From the NCBI GenBank assembly GCA_003427395.1, contig BFEA01000047.1:3679554-3718539 (forward strand): DNA of 38,986 bases, written 5' to 3'. Shown here piece after piece: positions 29,708 through 38,986 of the stretch. The DNA comes from Chara braunii. Its lineage: Eukaryota > Streptophyta > Charophyceae > Charales > Characeae. The notes beneath the pieces were generated by a model. It was not told the DNA's origin. It did not search any database and saw nothing but the letters and a program-made list of their open reading frames with translations. Made by a program: the position numbers and the translations under genes. The stretch's first letter is position 1. Each line of letters starts with the position of its first letter.

Positions 29708-32192
29708 GCATCAACGACTGCCCGACAACTGATACCCTGAAGTGGGCACCAACCACTGCCCTCAAGGTACCTGTGACGAAAATTGAAGTAGACTAACACT
29801 CACCCACACCAGATGGAAACCTCTATGGACTGTCGGTTCACATCCCTCGGTCCAGCAAACACCCCCTCCCCCCCCCGGAAATCTGTATCCAATGCTGCAC
29901 CAAAACACCCAGATCGATTCGCAGAAAAGACATCTACTTCATGTACCTGATTCTATTACAATCATAAACCCCCGTGGATAAAAATTCCAAACGTCATCAT
30001 CGACAGAGAGACAGACCGGTGCATAAGGCCAACTGCATGGCAGTCGCATTGGGAAAAGAGTCACTAAATAGAGTTCAATCAAATCACCCTTCATCAAATA
30101 AATAGAAGCATTTCCATCTTACACAAACAATTCCCTCACACTACTTACCCACAACTACCTCTCAACTTCATGCCACATACCAAGCAGAAAACGTCAAGCG
30201 CATAACCTCAGTCTTTTCAACATTGCGTGAAAAAAAGAAGAAGAAAAATCACCCACAGCCACACAGAACGACAGTCGACACTACAAAAGACGTACCACAT
30301 ACATAAAAATCTTCGTCATTCGACACGTCTCCTTGTGGAAACCAAACTCCACTTACACTAAACCCTAAACACAAAACTGAACAAAAAACACACTTATGTT
30401 AAAAAATAACCCAAAACATTCTACACCGTCTCAAAAAACACACACATATTACAGGCTACAAAACTGGGTAGCTCCACTCGACACTCGCACACCAGTACGG
30501 AACACCAAGGGTACACAATCCTATATAAGCATATGGCCCTAACACACTCAGCAGAACGCAAATGCACACTCCAAACCTTACACATCAGCACAAATCCACA
30601 AATACACGATGGCACTATATTCAAAAACACTCACAACCAAACCACGAACACGCACTGGTAAGCACATATTTCTACCACCACCAGGAACACCTTTTCTCAT
30701 CATTTCGCACTCTCAACTGATAACAAAAAAACGGTCATAGCAAAAACCACATCTGAAATCGCAGACCAAATTCGAAATCCCGGAAACTCTTACTTCACGA
30801 CGATGACATTCAGACAGTGACAGATGCGAATGGAGTTAACGAAACACGGAACTCAATCTAACTTTCACCGTCTGTAAAACCAGCACAAATCACAACCTGC
30901 AGTTCACAATAACAATGCATCATCACTATCTATACCTCAAACAAACGACAATGTACAGAACACGACAACAATTTGGTGTTAATTCACGACAAACAAACTG
31001 AACTGCAAATTCCAGGCATCAACACAATCCCCCACAACTGTTGACACCTCAGAGACCTAAAAGCCTACCCCACTCCCCACACTACATATCAGCGCTCAAT
31101 TGGCCGGAAGTGTGTACATTGTATGTACAGTGGGCCAGCAACAACTTCCCTGAGGTCCATCAAATTCCTCGGCAATACCAAGACTCTGCACGTCCAGACA
31201 GTGAGCCGCGCAATTCTCCTACTCTTTCAAGAAGATGGTACGCAAGTCACCCAGGCGTAAATATATTGAACCCAGGGAGCGTGAGATGAAACGACTCAGA
31301 ATCTTGAGAGGAGATATCCACCACCGCCTAGGCGGTACGTAGGCCAAATAGCAGGTGGTAGAATAAGATATAATGTGTGCTTGATGAGATGTATAGAACA
31401 ATTATAATAGAAAAAGTGTTAGATTTGCTTGAGAATAGGCATTTTCGAGAAAAGGCTGGCGGATTTTGAATGCTTTTTCTTATTGTTATTGTACAAGTTC
31501 TGTGTTCTTCCTTCGTTGGCAAGTTAGGTAATATCTAAATACATAAAATATAATTTAAAATGAGCTTTTTTTCATGATTTGTGAGAGTAGGTTAGGTGTT
31601 GGAGACATCCGGTTGTTTGCTTTGGTTCGATTCTCTTTTAGAATTGTGTGGTTTTTTGGGCCTTGATGGCATTCCTTTTCTTGCTTTCCCAGGGTGGCAG
31701 ACTATCAGGACAGCGGTCTAGGCTTGGCCACTCTCTTGCTAGAAGATTTCTCTCAACGCCTGAAACAAAACTGGGTAAGGCTAGGATCCCAATCCTTTAA
31801 CGAGGCCATTTTTTATCAGAAATCCAGATCCCACAAGGTAGGGGGCATCCAGATCCCACAAGGTACCGGGGGCATCAGGACCCGACCATGACCACCGCCG
31901 TGAAGCGCCAACGAGCCGCCAGCCCCTTACCTTACCCCAGAAAGCAGGCAGGCCGAATGAAGTTCTTTTTTTCTTTTTTTTTGGATAGGACCAATAGAAA
32001 TCCACAGGCCTCTGGTACGCCCACTGCTTTCCGCCATACTTCTTGTGATAGCCCTCGAAGCTCGGGGCTGTGGGATTCGAAAAAAAATATACAGGCCGAA
32101 CGCCAAGGTGCCTGCTTTCCAGGGACTTTTTCGGATTTTTGTCCGAAATGCGTTGTGGGATCCAAGCCTAATGCTCCCAGCTTTTTTAAATA
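29708..32192. other. Gene-free stretch
   Basis: CA- and A-rich sequence from about 29800 to 31030, without sustained frames. A poly-C run at about 29863-29878 reads as a G-run on the minus strand. A 26-base unit containing ATCCAGATCCCACAAGGTA is repeated at 31822-31866. I recognise no gene or RNA. Confidence 0.5.
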
Positions 32193-32553
32193 TATATATC
32201 GTCACAAGGATATAAGAGCGCAAAAAAGAAAAAACACGGAATGAAAACAAGGATTTTTTTTCTTTTTTTATCTTCTTCCTTACTACTCCCCCTGTTCATG
32301 ACCTCTTCGTGCAAGGCCGCCCCCGTGGATGTAGGTTGAGCGGCCACTGCCCCCACCCCCCTGTGTCATATCGACCCACTTGCACACAGCCAAAAGGCAA
32401 AGAGGCAAAGAAAAGAGGAAGGGAGCAGCCAAATATAACAAAACGGGGGGCAACAAGATCCTAGATGACAAGTCCCACATGTAAGCACCGCCCCCAACTT
32501 CACAGGCCAAACGACGGGACAAGACCAACCAGGATATCAAACCACTCAAATAC

Positions 32554-32609
32554 ATATCTATATACAGCAGATCTCCAGCACGGGAGTCTAAACTGCTGTA
32601 TATAGATAT
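32554..32609. repeat. Perfect 17-bp hairpin
   Basis: The arm ATATCTATATACAGCAG (32554-32570) is the exact inverse of CTGCTGTATATAGATAT (32593-32609), with a 22-base loop. It lies inside the repeat cluster 32193-33374. Confidence 0.9.
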
Positions 32610-33183
32610 CCTAGATGACAAGTTCCATATGTGGGCCTTTTACGCTGGTCTAAACTAAAATAAAAAAGAACCCGGATGACTGGTCCCACATGAAAGCACC
32701 GCTACGCTCGCCGAAATCGAAATAGACCGAACAACGAGACAAAACCAACCGGGATGCAGAAACACCAGGACACCACCAACGGCAAAAAAATATAAAGACA
32801 ATCCCAGATGACGATTCCCACCTAAAAGCACCGCCTCCCATCAATAGGCCAAACAACGGGAACCAGCCCACTAGGATGCCAAAAAAGAACCCGGCCGGAT
32901 GACAAGTCCCACATGAAGACACTGCCACGTGGACCGAACAACCCACATAAAAACACCGCAACGTGGACCGAACAACGAGACACACCAACCGGGATGCAGA
33001 CGAAGGTGCCAAAAATACCAACAATTCTACCATAACCATACTTGAAAAAACGGAACCATACAGTAGGTCCGTAAAACGAAATACCCCAACAATGAGGAAG
33101 AGCAAAGCAAAAGGAAGAAGAAAAAAGAACTGCCATAACCAAAGAAGGGCCTGCTAGTCAGAAATCATCGACTCTTTGCCTTC

Positions 33184-33233
33184 AAAAAAAAAAAAAAAAA
33201 AAGAAAGAAAGAAAGAGAAGAAAAGAAGGGCCT
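33184..33233. repeat. Poly-A followed by (GAAA)n
   Basis: A run of about 19 A, then AAGAAAGAAAGAAAGAGAAG. The following GGGCCTGCTAGT also occurs just upstream at 33147-33158, so the A-rich block sits between two short direct copies of GAAGGGCCTGCTAGT, which could mark an insertion. Confidence 0.75.
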
Positions 33234-33374
33234 GCTAGTACAGGCCCAACGGCCACCGCATCATCTACAAAGCAGAGAGCTAGCAACGTCGGAGTATATA
33301 TCGTCACAAGGATATAAGAGCGCAAAAGCAAAAAAAAAAACAGAAAGAAAACAAGGATTTTTTTTGTTCTTTTT

Positions 33375-33989
33375 AATTGAAACCACAAAGCATCCTGCAT
33401 ACATTGCGAGTCTCCGCGGATCACATTCTTCCACTTCAGAATCAACACTTATCTTCTGTAACCCGGGCCTGCCATGAATAACGCACGAAATAGCAAAACT
33501 GTGCTTTGCAACCATTCATTCCACAAAGCCCACAAACCTGCACTTTCAATCCCTGACCGGCTTGCACTTGATACAGAGCGGCATTTACAGCACATATGGC
33601 ACTTCAGTGTTGCGCAACACCAGGTGTATGTCATAATGGACATAAAGCAGAGCAGAGCTATGGTTATGGATCTGCAAAGGTTAACGGCGTACCTTTTGCA
33701 TAATGGGTCAGCGAGTAAATTGATACAGCAAGCTTAAACCCTTAGGTGTAGGCGTAATGAAATTGTAGATAGTTGTATCAATTTGACCCGAAACCGGGTG
33801 ATCTAGCCATGAGCAGGTTGAAGAGAGTCCTAACGGACCTTGGAGGCTACATACAACTGCAGTGAGAATCGCAAAAGTCAACAAACTACCCTTCGACATG
33901 CTAACACCCCTCTTTCAACGGGAACTGGCCCACGAAGTGGAGCAGAAGAGCAGCTAGTGGAGGATAGCAGCCAAGCTGCTGAGGCACTC
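33375..33989. other. Gene-free stretch
   Basis: Short competing frames on both strands, none with recognisable protein; one on the minus strand near 33515-33370 has somewhat protein-like composition. No repeats seen. Confidence 0.4.
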
Positions 33990-34450
33990 ATCAATGACCA
34001 CATGGCCATGGCTGAAGCCAAAGCTTCACATCCCTGCCTTAGAGCAAAGATAGCCACCGCAGAAGAGATGCGTGTTTTCAAAATACTCCCATAAACCACC
34101 ATAGCCCTTGATAGTACCGATAGCATTGACACTCTTCAGGGATATTGAAGTACGAAAGCTAAATGAGCAGCACACGAGACGAAGCGGCCGTTCAAAGTTT
34201 ACTGTCATGCTCGATCATCTGGCATTGATCAATTTGATTGCCTTGATGTCCATAGTTCTTCAGGAAGACTACTGACAACATGCCTTAGAGCGAAGAGATA
34301 GTCGCAGAAGAGATAAAGGGGGGCAATACTGCCAAAGCCACAATGGCCCTTGATAGTGCTGAGGTGCATTGACACACTGCACACTGTCGCGGTACGGAAG
34401 CTAGAGGAGGAGCAGGAGAGGGGGGAAGACAAAGCGGCAGTTGGAAAGGT
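33990..34450. pseudogene. Two decayed copies of a ~245-bp coding-like unit
   Basis: A segment around 34040-34190 (AGCCACCGCAGAAGAGAT..., CCCTTGATAGT, CATTGACAC, TACGAAAGCTA) resembles 34285-34440 (AGTCGCAGAAGAGATA..., CCCTTGATAGT, CATTGACAC, TACGGAAGCTA). On the plus strand both read as short charged stretches with Ala/Glu-rich words, broken by stops. Between them, 34205-34253 matches 16337-16385. Possibly remains of a multi-copy gene or transposon; unrecognised. Confidence 0.3.
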
Positions 34451-35029
34451 TGAGCAAAGGAACGGCTGATTCGCTCATAGAGTTCCTTAGGAAGATTACT
34501 GACAATAGACAAGGGCGTGGAGAAGTCCATCGATTTAGGCTCCTTCCCGTCTGCTGATAGTCAACGGGCTAACTTTTGTCAAATATTTACTCAGAGTTTC
34601 TTAGCAACTAGTATACGCAACGTGCATCCCCGGACTGCGAATTCGGGGCTTTTCTTTTGCCAACGTATATTATATATGCTCACGTATATTAAGAGACATT
34701 GGTGATCGTTGCCGAAATGGAGATGGAAATGGAGATGGTAATGGTGGAGAAAAGAGGAGAGAACCGGCAGGTGGAAGAGGAAGAGAAGACAGCCAACACG
34801 GATTCCGAGAGCAGGATGAAGATGAAGCTCCGCTTTCATCATGGGAGGAAGGATGAAGTTGTGCTTGGTCAGGAGCCCGGAGTTAGAATTTACCTGTACG
34901 TGTAGAGGATTGAGGAGAATGAGATTGTGGTGGTTAGTATGGTGATGGAGGGAGATGCGTTGACTTCGCTGCATTCACAGCCACAGGCAGTCCGGCTTGA
35001 GAGAAACATCGTATAGCATATTTCCATCA
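34451..35029. other. Gene-free stretch
   Basis: Short frames only. A GGAGATGGAAATGGAGATGG purine-rich block lies at about 34718-34745. No recognisable feature. Confidence 0.4.
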
Positions 35030-35640
35030 TTCCTATTTTGAGCACGTCATGAGGGTGCTTAAGGACAGATTTCCATATAGGAATGAAGCACTCAAAGCCT
35101 TTGTTGCCATACTCAACATACGGAAGTATCATGGTGAGAGTATAGATCATCTGACAGCTAAAGTAGACGGGCCACAAGCAGGTAGCCACAAGCAGGTAGC
35201 CACAAGCAGGTAGCCACAAGCAGGTAGCCATACTCCATGAGGGCGTAACAACCCCCGGATGCTTCACCGCTTTGCTCTAATTGTACCTGATATAATGCAA
35301 TTAGGAATCTTAGAAATCACTTAGCTGCAGAGGTCAGGCAAGCAGGACAGACGTCCGATGCCTTCTCAAAGAAGACCTTAAAGACGGAGGTGTACGTGAA
35401 GCCTAACCAGTTCCCCATGTTCAAGGACTTGTCCCCAGAGAAGAGGTTCAAGGGCAAAAAGACCATACATAGCCTACAAGGTAAGGAGCAAGATAATTTG
35501 CTCCTTGTGAGGAAGGAAGGAGAAGATGTCATGAGATGTCACTCCCGACGAAAAAGAAGTTGCGACGGAGGACGAAGACAACAAGCAATAAGAGGGGTGT
35601 ATGTTGTTGTTGTGGCCCGGAAGTGAGGGAACACGAGCCA
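35030..35640 (+). pseudogene. Coding-like remnant, unrecognised
   Basis: From 35038 the plus strand reads as ordinary protein, FEHVMRVLKDRFPYRNEALK and on through AILNIRKYHGES, until a 14-bp minisatellite at 35171. After several stops another protein-like stretch occupies about 35330-35530 (TEVYVKPNQFPMFKDLSPEK). A Cys-rich word CCCCGPEVREH follows near 35605 but does not fit the CCHC knuckle spacing. The pieces could be remains of a gag-like or host gene; I cannot assign them. Confidence 0.25.
35171..35229. repeat. 14-bp minisatellite, four units
   Basis: GCCACAAGCAGGTA repeated four times without error plus a partial GCC. Confidence 0.97.
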
Positions 35641-35887
35641 GGAAGACGAGAAAGGAACCCCTTAAGCGGTGGGAGAGGCTACTCGCCTGCAGTAGCCAGG
35701 AGGTAGGGCCCCATGTAGGTTCCCGCGCCTTAGGCGCCCATGTAAGCAGGGACCCTACACAGGCACAGGCACAGGCACAGGCACCGACAGTTGTGTCTCA
35801 AGGGTTCAAAAGGATAAGAAGGCCATGGGTGTCCCCGCATACCTGCCTTGGCTATTCCCGCCCGACTGTCGGGCCTTTTCGAGTTGC
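35641..35887. other. Short gene-free stretch with a hexamer repeat
   Basis: A CACAGG hexamer is repeated about four times at 35758-35784, and a short GC-rich inverted word CCCGACTGTCGGG lies at about 35861-35874. Confidence 0.5.
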
Positions 35888-36046
35888 TTAAACCACTGCA
35901 GTACTTCCCAGAGTTGCGCCGTTAACAAGCCACGATTTTCGGAAACGTACGGGCCACTACAGGAGCGCCCAAATGCATCCAAGTAGAAACGTTTCTACTC
36001 TATTTTTCTCCAAGCCCGGTAGCTGGGCCAAGTACTGGTGGTTTAA
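35888..36046. mobile_element. Second MITE-like element with the same ends
   Basis: It begins TTAA-ACCACTGCAGTACTT and ends AAGTACTGGTGGT-TTAA, 159 bp in all. The inverted ends match except for a two-base insertion on the left and agree with those of the 198-bp element at 18508/29707 over ACCAC...AGTAC. The interiors show little similarity beyond GC(G)CCAAA. No coding capacity. Confidence 0.6.
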
Positions 36047-36084
36047 TAAGGCTGACTGCCACTCCAACATCAAACTCTTTCTCG

Positions 36085-36246
36085 CCACCCCACCCGTACT
36101 TCAGTCTGGCTTTGGCAATCCACTCGGACATCACTATTTTGGCTTTTTCTAGATGGCCCCTCCGCCACCCACCCCACCCGTACTTTGGGAATCCCCGTAT
36201 TTTGGCTTTTTTTCTAGATGGCCCCTCCTCCACCCCACCCGTACTT
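36085..36246. repeat. Irregular tandem repeat
   Basis: CCACCCCACCCGTACTT occurs at about 36085, 36168 and 36231, preceded by CTAGATGGCCCCTCC and TATTTTGGCTTTTT in two of three units. Spacing is 84 and 64 bases. Confidence 0.85.
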
Positions 36247-37820
36247 CAGTCTGGCTGGTACCAAATGACCAACGGCTCTTGTGTCCCCTTGTCAGCCATT
36301 CATTACTTGCCCTTAGTTTATTTGCGTGACTGGTCTCTGGGGCTCTGGTTGCTCCGGGTCCCAGGCCCATCTGATTTGTTCCGTGCTTCCCCTGGGAGTC
36401 GGGTGTCGACGACTGAGTGGATGATCTTCTCTTCTTGTTGCTCATTACAGTATCTGTGTGTGTGTGTTTCCTTACCGGGGGGGGGGGGATGTCTCTCCAC
36501 TTGTGGTCAGTTATCTTGTTGGCGTCTCGCAGGGGTTTTGGTGTCGCAGAGGACTTTAGCCTCCTCTGGGAAGTCTTGAAGGAGGCGGGTGTAGATATGG
36601 TGCGTGATATTCTCTAGGTGCCAGACTATCTCTTCCTGCTTCTTCTCCTTCTTGACACATCTGCAATCGATAATCGGGTTCTTCAATGCTTGGTGGAATG
36701 GGTGCCATCTTTTTTTTTTTTTTTTTTTTTTTTTCCACTTTGTGCCACTTAGTATTACCCGCGAGGGCGAATATGTCTGTCTCGTTTTTTGGGGTCACCG
36801 GTGCCATGTTAGCAAAAGACAAGACCCATTCGGGGTTTTGGAGGTTGTGATCTAAATCGTTGACAAACCCATGGATGCCCTTTGCCCGTTCCACCTCTAC
36901 GGGCATGTTTTTTTCTGGCCATACGGGTATAACCCCTCCTCACATGATTGATCCATTTGGGGTCCGTACCTAAGTGGTGGCTGCGTTCCTTGCAGCGGAA
37001 GCAAATTGAAGATGTCTTTGTCCAGATCACCACGAAGGATGATAGTCCTTCCAGACTATACTCCCTTCTCCCACCTCTCCAGAAAAAAACTGAGGGTTTG
37101 TCAGTTTGGACGTTAAGGATCGTTGTGGCGAAGCCGCAGGGGGGAATCAGGAAATCAGGAAATCGGCCGTTGGAAGTATCCACTGTAAAATCCTACTATT
37201 GGCCAGGTGCTCTGTTCCCAATCTGTCTCTAATCAGGAATCAGGACACGCCCTCTGCTGATTGGGATATATTTTCGGATTGAACCCCGAATCAGAATTCT
37301 TCGCGCAGGAGCTTTTGTTTGTACGCATCTGCGTGGGGGGGATGGGATGACAGTCCAAAATGCGTATTCTATCCGAGGGACCTCTGAGTGGGTAATCTAT
37401 TCTTGATGCTGTTCCTAGCTTGCATCTTGTGGTGAGCGTGCAGAGGGGGATCGGATGACAGTCCAAAGTTTCACATTTTGTAAGCAGATGACCTGCTTGG
37501 GAGACGACCGGGAAGGCCATCATTATGAAGTGTCTGCAAGACTGTGAAGGGAAAAGGCATTGTCGTTAACCTGGACTAGAGGACCCGTTGCAGCTTCGCT
37601 TGCAAGAATTCAGGAGGGAATACCAACGACCTTTTTCCTCTTCTTTGCAGTAGCTAGTTCACCTGTTATATGTGTGTGGTGTGGTGTCCAAAGACACCCC
37701 GCACGGTTGCAGGCTGAGAACTCAGCGCTTTTCTCAGGAAATGCTGTACTGTGCAATCCCCAGTCTGTTTGCTGTGTTTGTATCTGATCGGCCAATGTTG
37801 TAGGTATGCCCTCCTTGCCT

Positions 37821-37821
<1 letters not shown>
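36247..37821. other. Gene-free stretch
   Basis: No sustained frame with recognisable protein. It contains a 13-base G-run at 36477-36489 after a (GT)n-like tract, a T-run of 25 at 36710-36734, and a repeated GGGGAT-GGATGACAGTCCAAA word at about 37337-37359 and 37446-37467. Some frames are protein-like over short distances only. Confidence 0.45.
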
Positions 37822-37912
<91 letters not shown>

Positions 37913-37918
37913 TGTGTG
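37822..37918. repeat. Compound (CT)n-(GT)n microsatellite
   Basis: About 37 CT units followed without a break by about 12 GT units. Confidence 0.98.
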
Positions 37919-38438
37919 GATCTGCAGCAGGAGGTAAATGTGGAGGACGAGGACGAAAACATGAAAACCCTTGTAGCTTTTCTAGCCTCAGTGAACGTGT
38001 GATGCGGTCTTTCATACACTTCCCGAGGCTAAGGAGAAGGACGACGTGGAGGAGAAGGATCGCATAAAGAAAACGGGCATGGAGACGTAGGATCGAAAAC
38101 ATGCAACCCCTTGTAGTATTCCTAACCCCTGTTCAAGTATGATGATGGCCTTTCCCGCACTCACCCCCAGGCTGAGCGATATTGGCATCCAAGGCAGAAG
38201 GATGAACAGGAGGAGAAGGATGATGTGGAGGAGCTGATGTGGAGAATGATGACATAAAGAAAAAGGACATGGAGGAGGAGAAAGATGAGGAGGAGGGACC
38301 GTGGTAGCAAAATAGAAAGCGAAATGGGCATCAATAAAGAGAAGGATAAAAGAAATCACCATAGCCATAGCCTCCTCCTCCCCCTTTTCCCCTCCAGCTT
38401 CGTCACATCAGCATCCGCATCTTCCCACACCCTGCGCG
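37919..38438. other. Gene-free stretch with partial duplication
   Basis: The words GAAAACATG(A/C)AACCCTTGTAG and TTCCTAAC/TTTCTAGCC recur at about 37957-37988 and 38095-38128, followed in both by GTGATG or ATGATG and by GGAGGAGAAGGAT, so an unevenly spaced ~138-bp unit seems duplicated. GA-rich sequence makes the open frames here unreliable. Confidence 0.4.

Positions 38439-38491
<53 letters not shown>
38439..38491. repeat. (ATC)n microsatellite
   Basis: About 17 perfect ATC units. Confidence 0.97.
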
Positions 38492-38926
38492 TACTCTCTC
38501 CTCCCCCTCCTTTTTGTCCACCCAATCTTCGTATCATCATCGTTTCCCCATTCCCTCCTTTCCAGTGCTCTCCTGGAGGTAGGGAGGACATTGACCTCCA
38601 CGGCTTCCACACGGAACTGGACATGGCAGAGGCTGACGTGGGGAAGGACGAAGCGGAGAGGAGGACAACAGAAGAAACACGTGCAGGAGGAAGACATTGA
38701 AGGGAAACAAAGGGAGGAAGGGGTATGGTAAAGCGAAATAGAAAGAGAAAACCCGAACTAATCAAGAGAGCCAAATGAAGCCGTCATAGCCCCCGACGCC
38801 TTTTCCCATCCCGCTTCTTCCTGCTGTCAGCAACGTCAAATTCCTCCCCCACCTCCTCCTCCTCATCTCACCCGCTTATAGCTACCAAAGTACTTCTCCG
38901 CCTCTCCTGTTCTCCTTTCTCGCCCC

Positions 38927-38928
<2 letters not shown>
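38492..38928. other. Gene-free stretch
   Basis: Pyrimidine-rich, then purine-rich sequence with composition-driven frames. No recognisable feature. Confidence 0.4.

Positions 38929-38986
<58 letters not shown>
38929..38986. repeat. (CT)n microsatellite running off the window end
   Basis: 29 CT units to the last base; the true length is unknown. Confidence 0.97.

Larger units (their letters stand above)
32193..33374. repeat. Repeat cluster bounded by ~80-bp direct repeats
   Basis: The segments 32193-32270 and 33295-33374 share TATATATCGTCACAAGGATA, TAAGAGCGCAAAA and GAAAACAAGGATTTTTTTT. Between them a motif GATGACAAGTCCCACATG recurs, in variants, at 32464, 32614, 32675, 32807 and 32898, usually followed by AAGCACCGCC. 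A second motif, CCAAACAACGGGACAAGACC to GGGATGC, occurs at 32506, 32726, 32847 and 32966. No coding sense. It resembles a diverged satellite or a small non-autonomous retroelement with short terminal repeats. Confidence 0.6.

Noticed and set aside
29855-29885. Minus-strand polypurine tract leading into TGTTTGCTGG
   Set aside because: The G/A run is suggestive, but no second LTR copy or integrase sequence lies nearby.
35171-35229. CRISPR-like array
   Set aside because: Units are 14 bases, directly contiguous, and have no spacers. This is a minisatellite in a eukaryotic context.
36470-36495. Polypurine tract and LTR start at the G-run before ATGTC
   Set aside because: The run is preceded by a GT/pyrimidine tract, no pol sequence lies upstream, and no partner LTR was found.

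Overview
The window is eukaryotic repeat-rich DNA with no prokaryotic gene organisation. It holds chromodomain-bearing Ty3/gypsy LTR retrotransposons (chromoviruses), MITE-like and hAT-like insertions, very long (CT)n/(GA)n/(CA)n microsatellites and two assembly gaps. Chromoviruses with a methionine-initiator-like primer site point to the green plant lineage. The general look of the gag-pol proteins reminds me of charophyte algae such as Chara, but that is an impression from memory and not a proven assignment. I see no intact host gene.

Layout. 1-3460: a candidate retrotransposon primer-binding site at 251-263 (minus strand), then non-coding or unresolved sequence with long microsatellites. 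3461-13855: element 1, a plus-strand Ty3/gypsy chromovirus with gag, protease, reverse transcriptase, RNase H, integrase and chromodomain in the usual order, all damaged. Its 5' LTR is split by a ~1-kb hAT-like element with an 8-bp target duplication, its integrase by a 388-bp AT-rich insertion, and its 3' LTR lacks the distal part of the 5' LTR. 13856-18507: repeats, a gap (15851-15980), two coding-like stretches with acidic tails on the minus strand and a 202-bp tandem duplication. 18508-29707: a 198-bp MITE-like element into which element 2 has inserted. Element 2 (18590-29586) is a complete minus-strand chromovirus with two ~1.2-kb LTRs, a GTGGG target duplication, primer site, polypurine tract and all pol domains, but with several stops and frameshifts. 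Its 5' leader is unusually long and contains a tandem duplication and the second gap. 29708-38986: mostly gene-free DNA with a repeat cluster bounded by ~80-bp direct repeats, a perfect 17-bp hairpin, degraded coding-like fragments, a second MITE copy, minisatellites and microsatellites.

How it works together: this is a palimpsest of insertions, not a pathway. In each retroelement the parts would once have formed one gag-pol unit: capsid and nucleocapsid, then protease, RT, RNase H and integrase, with a chromodomain guiding integration. Both copies now look non-autonomous. I did not find a convincing new biological system. The most useful signals are the dated nesting events, the MITE family ending in TTAA-ACCACCAGTAC, the hAT-like element with subterminal repeats, and the unexplained minus-strand acidic coding fragments.
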